This document shows, piece by piece, positions 35,624-43,300 of a DNA stretch of 64,000 bases. Position numbers and translations under genes: made by a program. The DNA is from Chloroflexota bacterium (lineage in GTDB: Bacteria > Chloroflexota > Anaerolineae > Anaerolineales > Villigracilaceae), in assembly GCA_013112685.1 (NCBI GenBank), contig JABFGC010000002.1, positions 1,994,902-2,058,901 on the forward strand, written 5' to 3'. The stretch's first letter is position 1. Each line of letters starts with the position of its first letter. The notes under the pieces were generated by a model. It worked only from the letters and a program-made list of their open reading frames with translations, searched no databases and had not been told where the DNA came from.

Positions 35624-36232
35624 ATGGATGAAAACGCGCTCATCAAATCGGCACAGAACGGCGACTTGGACGCCTTCAACACGCTGATCCTCCATTATCA
35701 AGACGCGGTCTTCAACACCGCTCTGCGCATCCTCGGCGATGAAGACCAGGCGCAGGACGCCGCACAGGAAGCCTTCATCTCTGCCTTTCGAAGCATCTCC
35801 TCGTTTCGCGGCGGCTCATTCAAGGCGTGGATTCTCCGCACTGTGACCAACGCCTGCTACGACGAACTGCGCCGCCAAAAGCGCCGTCCCACCGCGCCGC
35901 TCGAACCCGAAACCAGCGACGGCGAGGAGATGGATTCTCCCAAGTGGCTGGCAGACCCGAACATGACTCCCGATCAAAAAGCCGAAGCCGACGAACTCGA
36001 ACACGCCATCCAGCATTGTCTCGATGCGCTCCCGACCGAGTTCCGCACCGTGGTGGTGCTCGCCGACATTCAAGGCATGGACTACACCGAAGTCGCCGCC
36101 GCATCGCACGTGCCGCTTGGCACAATCAAAAGCCGCCTTGCACGTGCGCGCCTGCGTTTGCGCGAGTGCCTGCGCTCGTTCGAGGAACTTTTGCCCGCTT
36201 CCTTTCGTCTTGAAGGGGAGAGTGCCCGATGA
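35624..36232 (+). CDS. ECF sigma factor (RpoE-like)
   Basis: A 202-residue group IV sigma factor. Region 2: YQDAVFNTALRILGDEDQAQ, DAAQEAFISAFRSISSFRGG and SFKAWILRTVTNACYDELRR; region 4: LPTEFRTVVVLADIQGMDYT, EVAAASHVPLGTIKSRLARA. The ATG at 35624 follows GGGGA by nine bases; an ATG three codons earlier is possible. Its stop overlaps the next start (ATGA), and the next gene has an anti-sigma N-terminus, so the two form a regulator pair. Confidence 0.93.
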   Translation: MDENALIKSAQNGDLDAFNTLILHYQDAVFNTALRILGDEDQAQDAAQEAFISAFRSISSFRGGSFKAWILRTVTNACYDELRRQKRRPTAPLEPETSDGEEMDSPKWLADPNMTPDQKAEADELEHAIQHCLDALPTEFRTVVVLADIQGMDYTEVAAASHVPLGTIKSRLARARLRLRECLRSFEELLPASFRLEGESAR

Positions 36233-36939
36233 AAAATTTCCGCGAGATTGAACAACTCTCTGCCTATCTTGATGGACAGCTCAATGCGTCTGAAACTGCG
36301 CGGGTGGAGTCCCGCCTCAAATCGGACCCTGAGCTTGCTTCCGTTTTAAATGACCTTCGCTCCACCCGAAGCCTGCTCCGTAAACTGCCCGCCCGCAAGG
36401 CTCCGCGCAACTTCACGCTCACCCGCAAGATGGTGGGACTCAAACCGCCGCTTCCGCGAACGTATCCGCTTTTCAGACTCGCAACCGTTTTTGCAACGAT
36501 CCTCCTGATGCTTTCGTTCTCGGTCAACGCGCTTTCACCCTATTTCAGTTTTGGGGCGGCGGCGCCTGCCTTTGGTTACGGCGGGGGCGGAGGCGGCGCC
36601 GGCGAACCGACAATCATGGAAGAAGCGCCTGCCGCCACCGAAGAAATGTCCGTCCAGGAAATGCCGCCCGCCGAGGAAGCGACCACCGAAGCGGCTGTCC
36701 CCGAAGCGACCGAAGCGGCGCGCGTTACCGAACCTACACCCGAAGCATTCGCTGTTCCCAAAGACGTTCAGCCTGAACCCACAGCGCAGGCACAGCCTCA
36801 GGAATTGCAGCCCCAGCCCGAGGTCCAGAGTGAAGCGCCCGTTCCCACCGCGTGGATGATTGCCTTCCTGGTCATCGGCATCCTGGGTGCGCTGGCGATG
36901 TGGCTCATGCGTCAATCCGCCGTGAACAAATGGCGTTAG
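36229..36939 (+). CDS. Membrane anti-sigma factor
   Basis: A 236-residue protein. The N-terminal 55 residues (IEQLSAYLDGQLNASETARV, ESRLKSDPELASVL) form the anti-sigma domain that holds the sigma factor; the zinc-binding His-Cys-Cys set is absent. A membrane helix (about 83-103) is followed by a Gly-rich and a Glu/Pro/Thr-rich outside segment (110-200), and a second helix (about 205-225). It is translationally coupled to the sigma gene by a four-base overlap. Likely released by proteolysis or conformational change upon an envelope signal. Confidence 0.85.
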   Translation: MKNFREIEQLSAYLDGQLNASETARVESRLKSDPELASVLNDLRSTRSLLRKLPARKAPRNFTLTRKMVGLKPPLPRTYPLFRLATVFATILLMLSFSVNALSPYFSFGAAAPAFGYGGGGGGAGEPTIMEEAPAATEEMSVQEMPPAEEATTEAAVPEATEAARVTEPTPEAFAVPKDVQPEPTAQAQPQELQPQPEVQSEAPVPTAWMIAFLVIGILGALAMWLMRQSAVNKWR

Positions 36940-36942
36940 CGC

Positions 36943-37431
36943 ATGGCGCGCGACAGTTTCATCAAATTCTGCCCGCGCTGCGCGACGGAGGTGACGCGCG
37001 AAGACAAGTTCGGCATGGTGCGTCCCGTCTGCCCGCAGTGCGGGTGGATTTATTTTCAAGACCCGAAGGTGGCAGCGGCTGTCCTCATCGAAGAGGGCAG
37101 CCGCGTCCTGCTTGTGCGGCGAAATAACGAACCGTTTCGCGGGTTGTGGACTCTGCCAGCGGGTTTTGTCAACGGGGGCGAGGACCCCGCCGAGGCGGCG
37201 GAACGGGAATGTTTGGAGGAAACCGGTTTGAGCGTGCGTGTGACGCGCGTGTTCGATGTCATCTCCGGGCGGGAACACGAGCGCGGCGCAGATTTCATCA
37301 TCGTCTACTGTGCCGAAGTTCTCGGCGGCGAGATGTCCCCCTCCGATGACGCCGATGCGGTGGAGTGGTTCGAACGGAATCATCTTCCGCCGCTGGCGTT
37401 CAAAGCAACGCAAAAGGTATTGCTGGGCTGA
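36943..37431 (+). CDS. Nudix hydrolase with N-terminal zinc ribbon
   Basis: A 162-residue protein. An N-terminal zinc ribbon (FCPRCATEV and VCPQCGWIY) precedes a Nudix domain with a complete Nudix box (GFVNGGEDPAEAAERECLEE then TGL). NADH pyrophosphatase NudC and related enzymes share this layout, though this one is shorter. It starts three bases after the anti-sigma stop and is followed by a terminator, so it is the last gene of the sigma operon. Substrate is not predictable. Confidence 0.9.
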   Translation: MARDSFIKFCPRCATEVTREDKFGMVRPVCPQCGWIYFQDPKVAAAVLIEEGSRVLLVRRNNEPFRGLWTLPAGFVNGGEDPAEAAERECLEETGLSVRVTRVFDVISGREHERGADFIIVYCAEVLGGEMSPSDDADAVEWFERNHLPPLAFKATQKVLLG

Positions 37432-37436
37432 CGCGG

Positions 37437-37464
37437 CTTCGGGTTCAAAAACCCGAAGTTTTTT
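37437..37464 (+). terminator. Terminator after the Nudix gene
   Basis: CTTCGGGTT, loop CAAAA, AACCCGAAG and TTTTTT: a nine-base-pair stem with T tract, six bases after the stop. Confidence 0.9.
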
Positions 37465-37479
37465 ATGATTTTTCTCCTC

Positions 37480-37508
37480 TTGACTCTCGTTCCTGTCAAA
37501 CATAAAAT
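37480..37508 (+). promoter_or_regulatory. Promoter of the glycine riboswitch transcript
   Basis: TTGACT (37480-37485), 17 bases, TAAAAT (37503-37508). The start would be near 37515, about 17 bases before the first aptamer. Confidence 0.7.
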
Positions 37509-37531
37509 GGAAGCACAATCGAACGGAGCGC

Positions 37532-37777
37532 AGGGAAGAGATTCCGCGAATTCGCGGGACGCCGAAGGTGCAAATCTGGAGAACCGGCGAAGCCAGATGA
37601 ATCTCTCAGGCAAAAGGACCCTGCATCTGTAAAACTCTGGAAAATCCCTTTCGGGATACCGACGGTGTAAATTTAGATGAGTAGAAATAGATGAAAAGAG
37701 AATAGTTCGCTGGAACAAACTAATCTCTTTTCAACTAATCTCTAATCTCTAAACCAATCTCTCAGGTTCCATTACAG
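37532..37777 (+). promoter_or_regulatory. Tandem glycine riboswitch
   Basis: Aptamer 1 (about 37532-37636): GGAAGAGATTCCGCG, GACGCCGAAGGTGCAAATCT, GGAGAACCGGCGAAGCCAG, then ATGAATCTCTCAGGCAAAAG and GACC. Aptamer 2 (about 37640-37777): TCGGGATACCGACGGTGTAA, a long variable stem, then CAATCTCTCAGGTTCCATTA plus CAGAGG. The CCGAAGG and CTCAGGCAAAAGGAC blocks are diagnostic. It is followed by a terminator and, 610 bases downstream, by gcvH; a GxxExxY gene lies between. Confidence 0.93.
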
Positions 37778-37778
37778 A

Positions 37779-37812
37779 GGACGCGCGATTCTAAAGTCGT
37801 GCGTCCTTTTTC
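37779..37812 (+). terminator. Expression-platform terminator of the glycine riboswitch
   Basis: GGACGCGCGA, loop, TCGTGCGTCC then TTTTT. Its 5' arm directly follows the second aptamer (CAGAGG), so glycine binding can prevent formation of the hairpin and switch transcription on. Confidence 0.82.
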
Positions 37813-37817
37813 CATTA

Positions 37818-38321
37818 AACCGCCAAGAACGCCATGACGCCAAGGATCATTCCATGGAGACTCCGAGATCAACTTTCCCGCCCCGAAAAGAACCCAGCCA
37901 GGAGGTGGACGATCTTGCGCGTCAAGTCATTGGCATTGCATTGGAAGTTCATCGCGTCCTTGGACCAGGTTACGTGGAAAATGTTTATGAAAAGGCGATG
38001 CGAATCGAATTCGATTCAAGAAAAGTTCCGTTTGAAAATCAACTTAATGTTCAAGTTGCCTACAAAGGACAACTGATCGGTCAGGGCAGAATTGACTTTC
38101 TTGTCGGTCGCCTTTTGCCCGTCGAGATCAAAGCGGTTGGCGCATTGCTGCCTGTTCACCAGGCGCAATTAATTTCATATCTCAAAATGACCAACCTTCA
38201 ATTGGGATTGCTCATCAATTTCAATGTGCCTTTGCTAAAACATGGAATCAAGCGCGTCATCTTCAACCCTTAATCCCGGCGCGTCTTTTCACCACTTGGC
38301 GTCTTTGGCGCCTTGGCGGTT
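37818..38321. mobile_element. Inverted-repeat-flanked cassette carrying a GxxExxY gene
   Basis: Left end AACCGCCAAGAACGCCATGA plus CGCCAAG (37818-37844); right end 38295-38321, reverse complement AACCGCCAAGGCGCCAAAGA plus CGCCAAG: 21 of 27 positions match. The enclosed 450 bases hold one gene. The unit lies between the glycine riboswitch terminator and gcvH. A gene-less relative lies at 34813-34888. No transposase gene is present. Confidence 0.65.
37854..38273 (+). CDS. GxxExxY family protein
   Basis: A 139-residue protein with the family signature GPGYVENVYEKAM (G-x-x-E-x-x-Y at about 40-46) and a PD-(D/E)XK-like core: GRIDFLVGRLLPVEIKAVGA (Asp, then Glu-x-Lys), followed by VHQAQLISYLKMTNLQLGLL and INFNVPLLKHGIKR. 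GxxExxY proteins are widespread, short and of unknown role; a nuclease fold is predicted. The ATG at 37854 has no strong Shine-Dalgarno sequence. Read-through from the glycine riboswitch would express it along with the gcv genes. Confidence 0.85.
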   Translation: METPRSTFPPRKEPSQEVDDLARQVIGIALEVHRVLGPGYVENVYEKAMRIEFDSRKVPFENQLNVQVAYKGQLIGQGRIDFLVGRLLPVEIKAVGALLPVHQAQLISYLKMTNLQLGLLINFNVPLLKHGIKRVIFNP

Positions 38322-38388
38322 CAATTTCAGACCCTCTTGGCGCTCCCGGCACCTCGATGGTTCAAGTCAAAATTACAGGAGACAAATT

Positions 38389-38766
38389 ATGAACATCCCT
38401 ACCAACCTCAAGTACACCAAATCCGATGAGTGGTTCGACCCTTCCACCGGCGCGGCGGGCATCACCGACTACGCCCAGGGACAACTCTCCGACATCGTCT
38501 TTGTCGAAATCCTCGTGGAGGCAGGCGAAGAAGTGGCGGTCGGCAAGCCCATCGCCTCCGTCGAATCGGTCAAGGCCTCGGCGGAAATCTACTCCCCTGC
38601 CGCGGGCAAGGTCAGTGCGGTGAACAAGGGTCTTTCCGAAAAACCCGAACTCATCAACTCCGATCCCTACGGTGAAGCGTGGATGATCAAGATCGAAGGC
38701 GGCGCCGCTGGTGATGTAATGGACGCTGCCGCTTATGAAAAGTACTGTGAAGGTAGAACGCATTAA
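38389..38766 (+). CDS. gcvH: GcvH, lipoyl carrier protein of the glycine cleavage system
   Basis: A 125-residue H protein: YTKSDEWFDPSTGAAGITDY, AQGQLSDIVFVEI, then the lipoylation site VESVKASAEIYSPAAG with Lys about 64. It carries the aminomethyl group between the P, T and L proteins. The ATG at 38389 follows AGGAG by nine bases. It is the first gcv gene after the glycine riboswitch; gcvPA and gcvPB follow, while gcvT and the L protein are not in the window. Confidence 0.96.
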   Translation: MNIPTNLKYTKSDEWFDPSTGAAGITDYAQGQLSDIVFVEILVEAGEEVAVGKPIASVESVKASAEIYSPAAGKVSAVNKGLSEKPELINSDPYGEAWMIKIEGGAAGDVMDAAAYEKYCEGRTH

Positions 38767-38853
38767 TGTCATTGCGAGGGCGTCAGCCCGAAGCAATCCC
38801 CTGTGAATGGGGAGATTGCTTCGTCGCTCACTATCGTTCGCTCCTCGCAATGA
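38766..38853. repeat. TCATTGCGAG-type palindromic repeat between gcvH and gcvPA
   Basis: TGTCATTGCGAGGGCGTCAG, CCCGAAGCAATCCCC, GGGGAGATTGCTTCG and CGCTCCTCGCAATGAC. The gcvPA Shine-Dalgarno GGAG follows the last base of the repeat by about three bases. Confidence 0.82.
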
Positions 38854-38866
38854 CCCGGAGATAAAC

Positions 38867-40211
38867 ATGACCTACATCCCCATTTCCCCAACCGAACGGG
38901 ATGCGATGCTGAAGACCGTCGGAGTGAAATCGCTCGACGATCTCTTCGACGCTGTCCCCAAAAAGCATCGCTTCCCCAAACTCAACCTTCCCCCCGCGCT
39001 GACCGAAATGGAAGCCGCCGCCCACCTCGGCGAGATGGCGTCCAGCAACGAGAACGTCCGCCAGGATTTGATCTCCTTCCTCGGCGCGGGCGCGTATCAC
39101 CATTATGTCCCATCCGTCGTGGACCACATGCTCAGGCGCGGCGAGTTCTACACGGCGTACACTCCCTACCAGCCGGAGATTTCGCAAGGCACATTGCAAG
39201 CCATCTTCGAATATCAATCGCTGATGGCGAACCTAACCGGCATGGAAGTCTCGAACGCCTCGCACTACGACGGCGCCACCGCCGCCGCCGAAGCGGTCAG
39301 CCCTGGCGTTCGCTCAATTCCGCGGCAAGCGCAGGAAGATCGTCATGTCCCCCGCCGTCAACCCGCAGTACCGCGAAGTCATCCGCACGTACACACAAGG
39401 CATGGGCGTGGAAACAGCCGGGGACGAGCCGACCAACTCCGGGTCAAGCCCCGAAGCGTTACTTCCCCTCATTGACGAAAATACCATGCTGGTCATCGTC
39501 CAATATCCTGACTTCTTTGGGCGCATCTTCGATTACACCAAACTTATCAACGCGGCGCACGAAAAAGGCGCGCTGGTCTGCGTGGCGGCGAATCCGACCG
39601 CGTTGATCATGCTCAAGACGCCGGGCGACATGGGCGCGGATATCGTTGTGGGCGAAGCGCAGCCGTTCGGCATTCCGCTGTGGTACGGCGGACCCTATCT
39701 CGGTTTCTTCACCACCAGGAAATCTTACGTTCACAAAATGGCGGGACGACTCGTCGGCGAGACCGTGGACAATCGCGGGCAGCGCGCCTACGTGCTGACG
39801 CTCACCGCGCGCGAGCAGCACATCAAACGCGAACGCGCCACGTCGAACATCTGCACCAATCAAGGCTTGCTTGCGCTGGCGTGCTCGGTGTATATGTCCA
39901 CGCTGGGAAAACAAGGCTTGCAGGAAGTGGCAAACCTTTGTCATCAAAAGGCGCATTACGCCGCGAGCGAACTCGCCAAAATAGACGGCTTCGATCTCTG
40001 CCATACCGAGCCGTTCTTCCACGAGTTTGTATTGTGCTGTCCGAAACCCGCGAGCGAGGTCAATCAATACCTGCTCGATCACGGCATCCTCGGCGGATAC
40101 GACCTCGGCAGGGATTACCCCGACATGCCCAATCACCTCCTCGTTTGCGTCACCGAGATGAACAGCAAGGAAGAGATTGACACGCTGGTTGATGTTTTGA
40201 AGGAGATGTGA
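38867..40211 (+). CDS. gcvPA: GcvPA, glycine dehydrogenase (decarboxylating) subunit 1, one frameshift
   Basis: From [15 protein letters not shown] at 38867 through [40 protein letters not shown] and [17 protein letters not shown], then one extra C in the run at 39301-39303; coding resumes as [15 protein letters not shown] and continues with [20 protein letters not shown] and [19 protein letters not shown]. Joined length 447, normal for the alpha half of two-subunit P proteins. It decarboxylates glycine with PLP bound to GcvPB and passes the aminomethyl group to GcvH. The gcvPB start lies one base after its stop. Confidence 0.95.
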
Positions 40212-40212
40212 A

Positions 40213-41703
40213 ATGGCGACCATAATCGAACCCACCATTTTTGAACTTTCATCTCCAGGGCGGCGCGGCGTGACCATGCCCGCCTCAGACGTGCCCGAAA
40301 CTGCCCTGCCTCCCAAAGAGCTGCTTCGCTCCGAGCTTCCCCTGCCCGAACTCGCCGAAGTGGACGTGGTGCGTCATTACGTCAAACTCAGCAAGTTCAA
40401 CTACAGCGTGGATGACGGTTTTTATCCGCTCGGTTCATGCACAATGAAGTATAACCCGAAGATCAACGAAGATACCTGCCGCCTGCCCGGGTTTTTGTTC
40501 ACCCATCCCTTGCAGCCCATCGAAACCGTGCAGGGCAACCTCGCGTTGATGTACGAACTGCAAGAGTGGCTCAAGGAAATCAGCGGTTTCGCCGGTGTGA
40601 CCTTGCAGCCCGCCGCGGGCGCGCACGGCGAATTTACCGGCGTGCTGATGATGGCAGCGTATCACAAATCGCGCGGCGACACCAAACGCACCAAGATGCT
40701 CATCCCCGATGCGGCGCATGGGACCAACCCCGCCTCGGTCGGGATGCTGGGCATGAGCGTGGTGACCATCCCCTCCGATGAACGCGGCAACGTGGACTTG
40801 AAAGCGCTCGAAGCCGCCTGCGACGACACTGTCGTGGGCATGATGCTTACCAACCCGAACACGCTCGGCATGTTCGATGAAAACATCGAGAAGGTGATCG
40901 AACTGGTCCACAAATGCGGCGGCTTGATGTACGGCGACGGCGCGAACCTGAATGCCCTGCTCGGCATCGTCCGCCCCGGCGACCTCGGCTTCGACGTCAT
41001 GCACTTCAACCTGCACAAGACCTTCTCCGTCCCACACGGCGGCGGCGGACCGGGCTCCGGTCCTGTCGGCGTCAGCCAAACCCTGGTGGACTTCCTGCCT
41101 GCGCCGCTCGTGGGCATCATCGAAGAAGGCGATGACGACGATGAGACCGCCCCGCTTTATGGTTTTGTCACCCCGAAGAATTCGATTGGGCGAATGAAAG
41201 CCTTCCACGGTCACTTCGGCGGCGGGCTGGTCCGCGCCTATACCTACATCGCCATGCACGGACCGGACGGCTTGAAGGACATCGCGCAATATGCGGTGTT
41301 AAACGCCAACTACCTGCAAGCGAGACTGCGCGGCACGTATCACATCCCTTATGACCGCATCTGCATGCACGAGTTCGTGGCGGAGGGACGGTTCGAGGGC
41401 AGCGACGTCCGCGCGCTGGACATCTCCAAGCGGCTGATGGATTACGGCTTCCACCCGCCGACGAACTACTTCCCGCTCATCGTCCCCGAAGCGCTGATGA
41501 TCGAGCCGACCGAAACCGAAAACAAGGACGCCCTCGACCGCTTCGCCGATGCGCTCATCAAAATCGCGGAAGAAGCCAGGACCCAGCCTGACCTGCTCCA
41601 TAACGCGCCCAGCACGACGAAATTCGGAAGGATGGACGAGGTCAAAGCGGCAAGGGAGTTGGTCCTTTGCTGCTGGCTGCCGGAGGATTATAGTGACCAG
41701 TGA
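40213..41703 (+). CDS. gcvPB: GcvPB, glycine dehydrogenase (decarboxylating) subunit 2
   Basis: A 496-residue PLP enzyme half. The Lys that binds PLP is in FNLHKTFSVPHGGGGPGSGP; other conserved segments are YPLGSCTMKYNPKINE, TLQPAAGAHGEFTGVLMMAA and PDAAHGTNPASVGMLG. It is followed by a terminator, ending the glycine-responsive operon. Together with GcvPA it forms the P protein. Confidence 0.97.
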   Translation: MATIIEPTIFELSSPGRRGVTMPASDVPETALPPKELLRSELPLPELAEVDVVRHYVKLSKFNYSVDDGFYPLGSCTMKYNPKINEDTCRLPGFLFTHPLQPIETVQGNLALMYELQEWLKEISGFAGVTLQPAAGAHGEFTGVLMMAAYHKSRGDTKRTKMLIPDAAHGTNPASVGMLGMSVVTIPSDERGNVDLKALEAACDDTVVGMMLTNPNTLGMFDENIEKVIELVHKCGGLMYGDGANLNALLGIVRPGDLGFDVMHFNLHKTFSVPHGGGGPGSGPVGVSQTLVDFLPAPLVGIIEEGDDDDETAPLYGFVTPKNSIGRMKAFHGHFGGGLVRAYTYIAMHGPDGLKDIAQYAVLNANYLQARLRGTYHIPYDRICMHEFVAEGRFEGSDVRALDISKRLMDYGFHPPTNYFPLIVPEALMIEPTETENKDALDRFADALIKIAEEARTQPDLLHNAPSTTKFGRMDEVKAARELVLCCWLPEDYSDQ

Positions 41704-41716
41704 TCAGTGAAATAGG

Positions 41717-41751
41717 AAAGCCTCGGAGAGCAGCATCTCCGGGGCTTTTTT
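41717..41751 (+). terminator. Terminator after gcvPB
   Basis: AAAGCCTCGGAGA, loop GCAGCA, TCTCCGGGGCTTTTTT: a strong stem with T tract 14 bases after the stop. Confidence 0.9.
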
Positions 41752-42115
41752 CATTATGGGTAGATGTTATAATGTTGAACGTATTGGTTTTTGCTTGTCT
41801 GACCTGCAATGGATAGGATGAACTCGTTCAACAATACGTCATTTCAACACAGGCACAAAGGATGGGAGAAAATGCGTAAAGCCCACTCGAATATCCTCAG
41901 CGCCGCTTTTGCGGTATTGATCATTGTCAGCCTCGTCGCCGCGTGCCGACCCGTCACACCAGTCCCGACGCAGATAGATTCTTCTTCCGCGGAGTCACCC
42001 GGGGAACAAGCCGCAGAGCAGGAGGTCTGGCTGGATGAGGCGGTGGATGTACTTCAGTTCCCGCCAACGGGAAAGTTCGTTGTCCATTTCAAGAGCCCCA
42101 TGTCGCCCACTAGTA

Positions 42116-43300
42116 CTCTGCTAACTTGAAGGTTTTGCATAGATTATACTTGGAGAATGACTACAAAATATCATGTATACCTGACCAAAGAAAATCGCCA
42201 AGAATTAGAAAGTCTGATACGAAGCGGCGAATCGTCGGCGCGCACTCAAACTCGCGCACGGATATTGTTGTTGACGGACGAGAACCAGAAAAAGAAAAAA
42301 CGAACGGAAGAAATCGCATCTGTTTTGCTGTGTTCCTTGCCGACCATCACGGCCATTCGCAGGAAATTTGTCGAAGGCGGATTAGAGAAAGCCCTGTATG
42401 ATAAAGCGCGTCCAGGAGCGACGCCAAAGATCACGGGCGAGGTGGAGGCGCAATTGACGCTGTTGGCGTGTAGTGCGCCGCCTGAAGGAAGGTCACGCTG
42501 GACCTTGCAACTGCTGGCAGATAAACTGATTGAGTTGAAATTGGTTGACAGCATTAGCGATGTGGCTGTCATGAAACGGCTAAAAAAAATGAACTTAAGC
42601 CTTGGCTCGTAAAATCCTGGGTAATCGCAAAACCGTCGGCGCAGTTTGTAGCGAAGATGGAAGATGTGCTGGCTGTGTATGAGCGTCCGTATGATCCAAA
42701 ACGCCCTCTGGTATGTGTAGATGAAGCCAGCAAAACCTTGCACGAGACGCCACATGGCAGATTGCCGATTGAAGCAGGGCAACCGCCACGCCAAGACTAT
42801 GAATACGAACGAAACGGCACCACCAATATTTTCATGGCTGTTGAACCTTTGATTGGCAAACGCAAAACTTTCGTAACCGACCAGCGCACTAAACAAGACT
42901 TCGCAGAACTGTTACGTTACCTGTCTGACGATGAATATCCTGAGGCAGAAAAAATTGTATTGGTCACAGACAATCTCAATACACATTCGCCTGCATGTCT
43001 GTATGAACGATTCGAGCCTGCGGAAGCCAGACGATTGACACAACGCTTTGAATGGCATTACACACCCGAACATGGCTCTTGGTTGAATATGGCTGAAATT
43101 GAATTGAGCATCCTCAGCCGCCAATGTACGAACCGCAGAATTTCCAATAAGCAGACCCTCGCAAGAGAAGTTACTGCTTGGGAGAAAGATCGCAACAAAC
43201 TAAAGGTGCAAATTGATTGGCAATTCAGACCCGATAATGCTCGTATTAAACTCAAGCGGCTTTACCCCGTCACCATTGTAAATAATTCAAGTTAGTAAAG
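42116..43300 (+). mobile_element. IS630 family insertion sequence
   Basis: 1,185 bases with terminal inverted repeats CTCTGCTAACTTGAA (42116-42130) and TTCAAGTTAGTAAAG (43286-43300), matching at 13 of 15 positions, flanked by TA on both sides (42114-42115 and 43301-43302), the IS630 target duplication. The target is the palindrome ACTAGTACTAGT within the macroglobulin gene. It contains one transposase gene with a frameshift site. Confidence 0.93.
42157..43295 (+). CDS. IS630 transposase, likely made by -1 programmed frameshifting
   Basis: The first frame (152 codons) carries the DNA-binding part (RTQTRARILLLTDENQKKKK, ASVLLCSLPTITAIRRKFVE). It stops at 42612; an overlapping -1 frame continues from the A run at 42582-42589 (eight A) as KKNELKPWLVKSWVI and holds the DDE domain: VCVDEASKTL, VLVTDNLNTH and HGSWLNMAEIELSIL. 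The A-AAA-AAA run is a classic slippery heptamer, used by many IS630 relatives to make the fused protein of about 379 residues. Unlike other broken frames here, this one need not be a sequence error. Confidence 0.9.
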
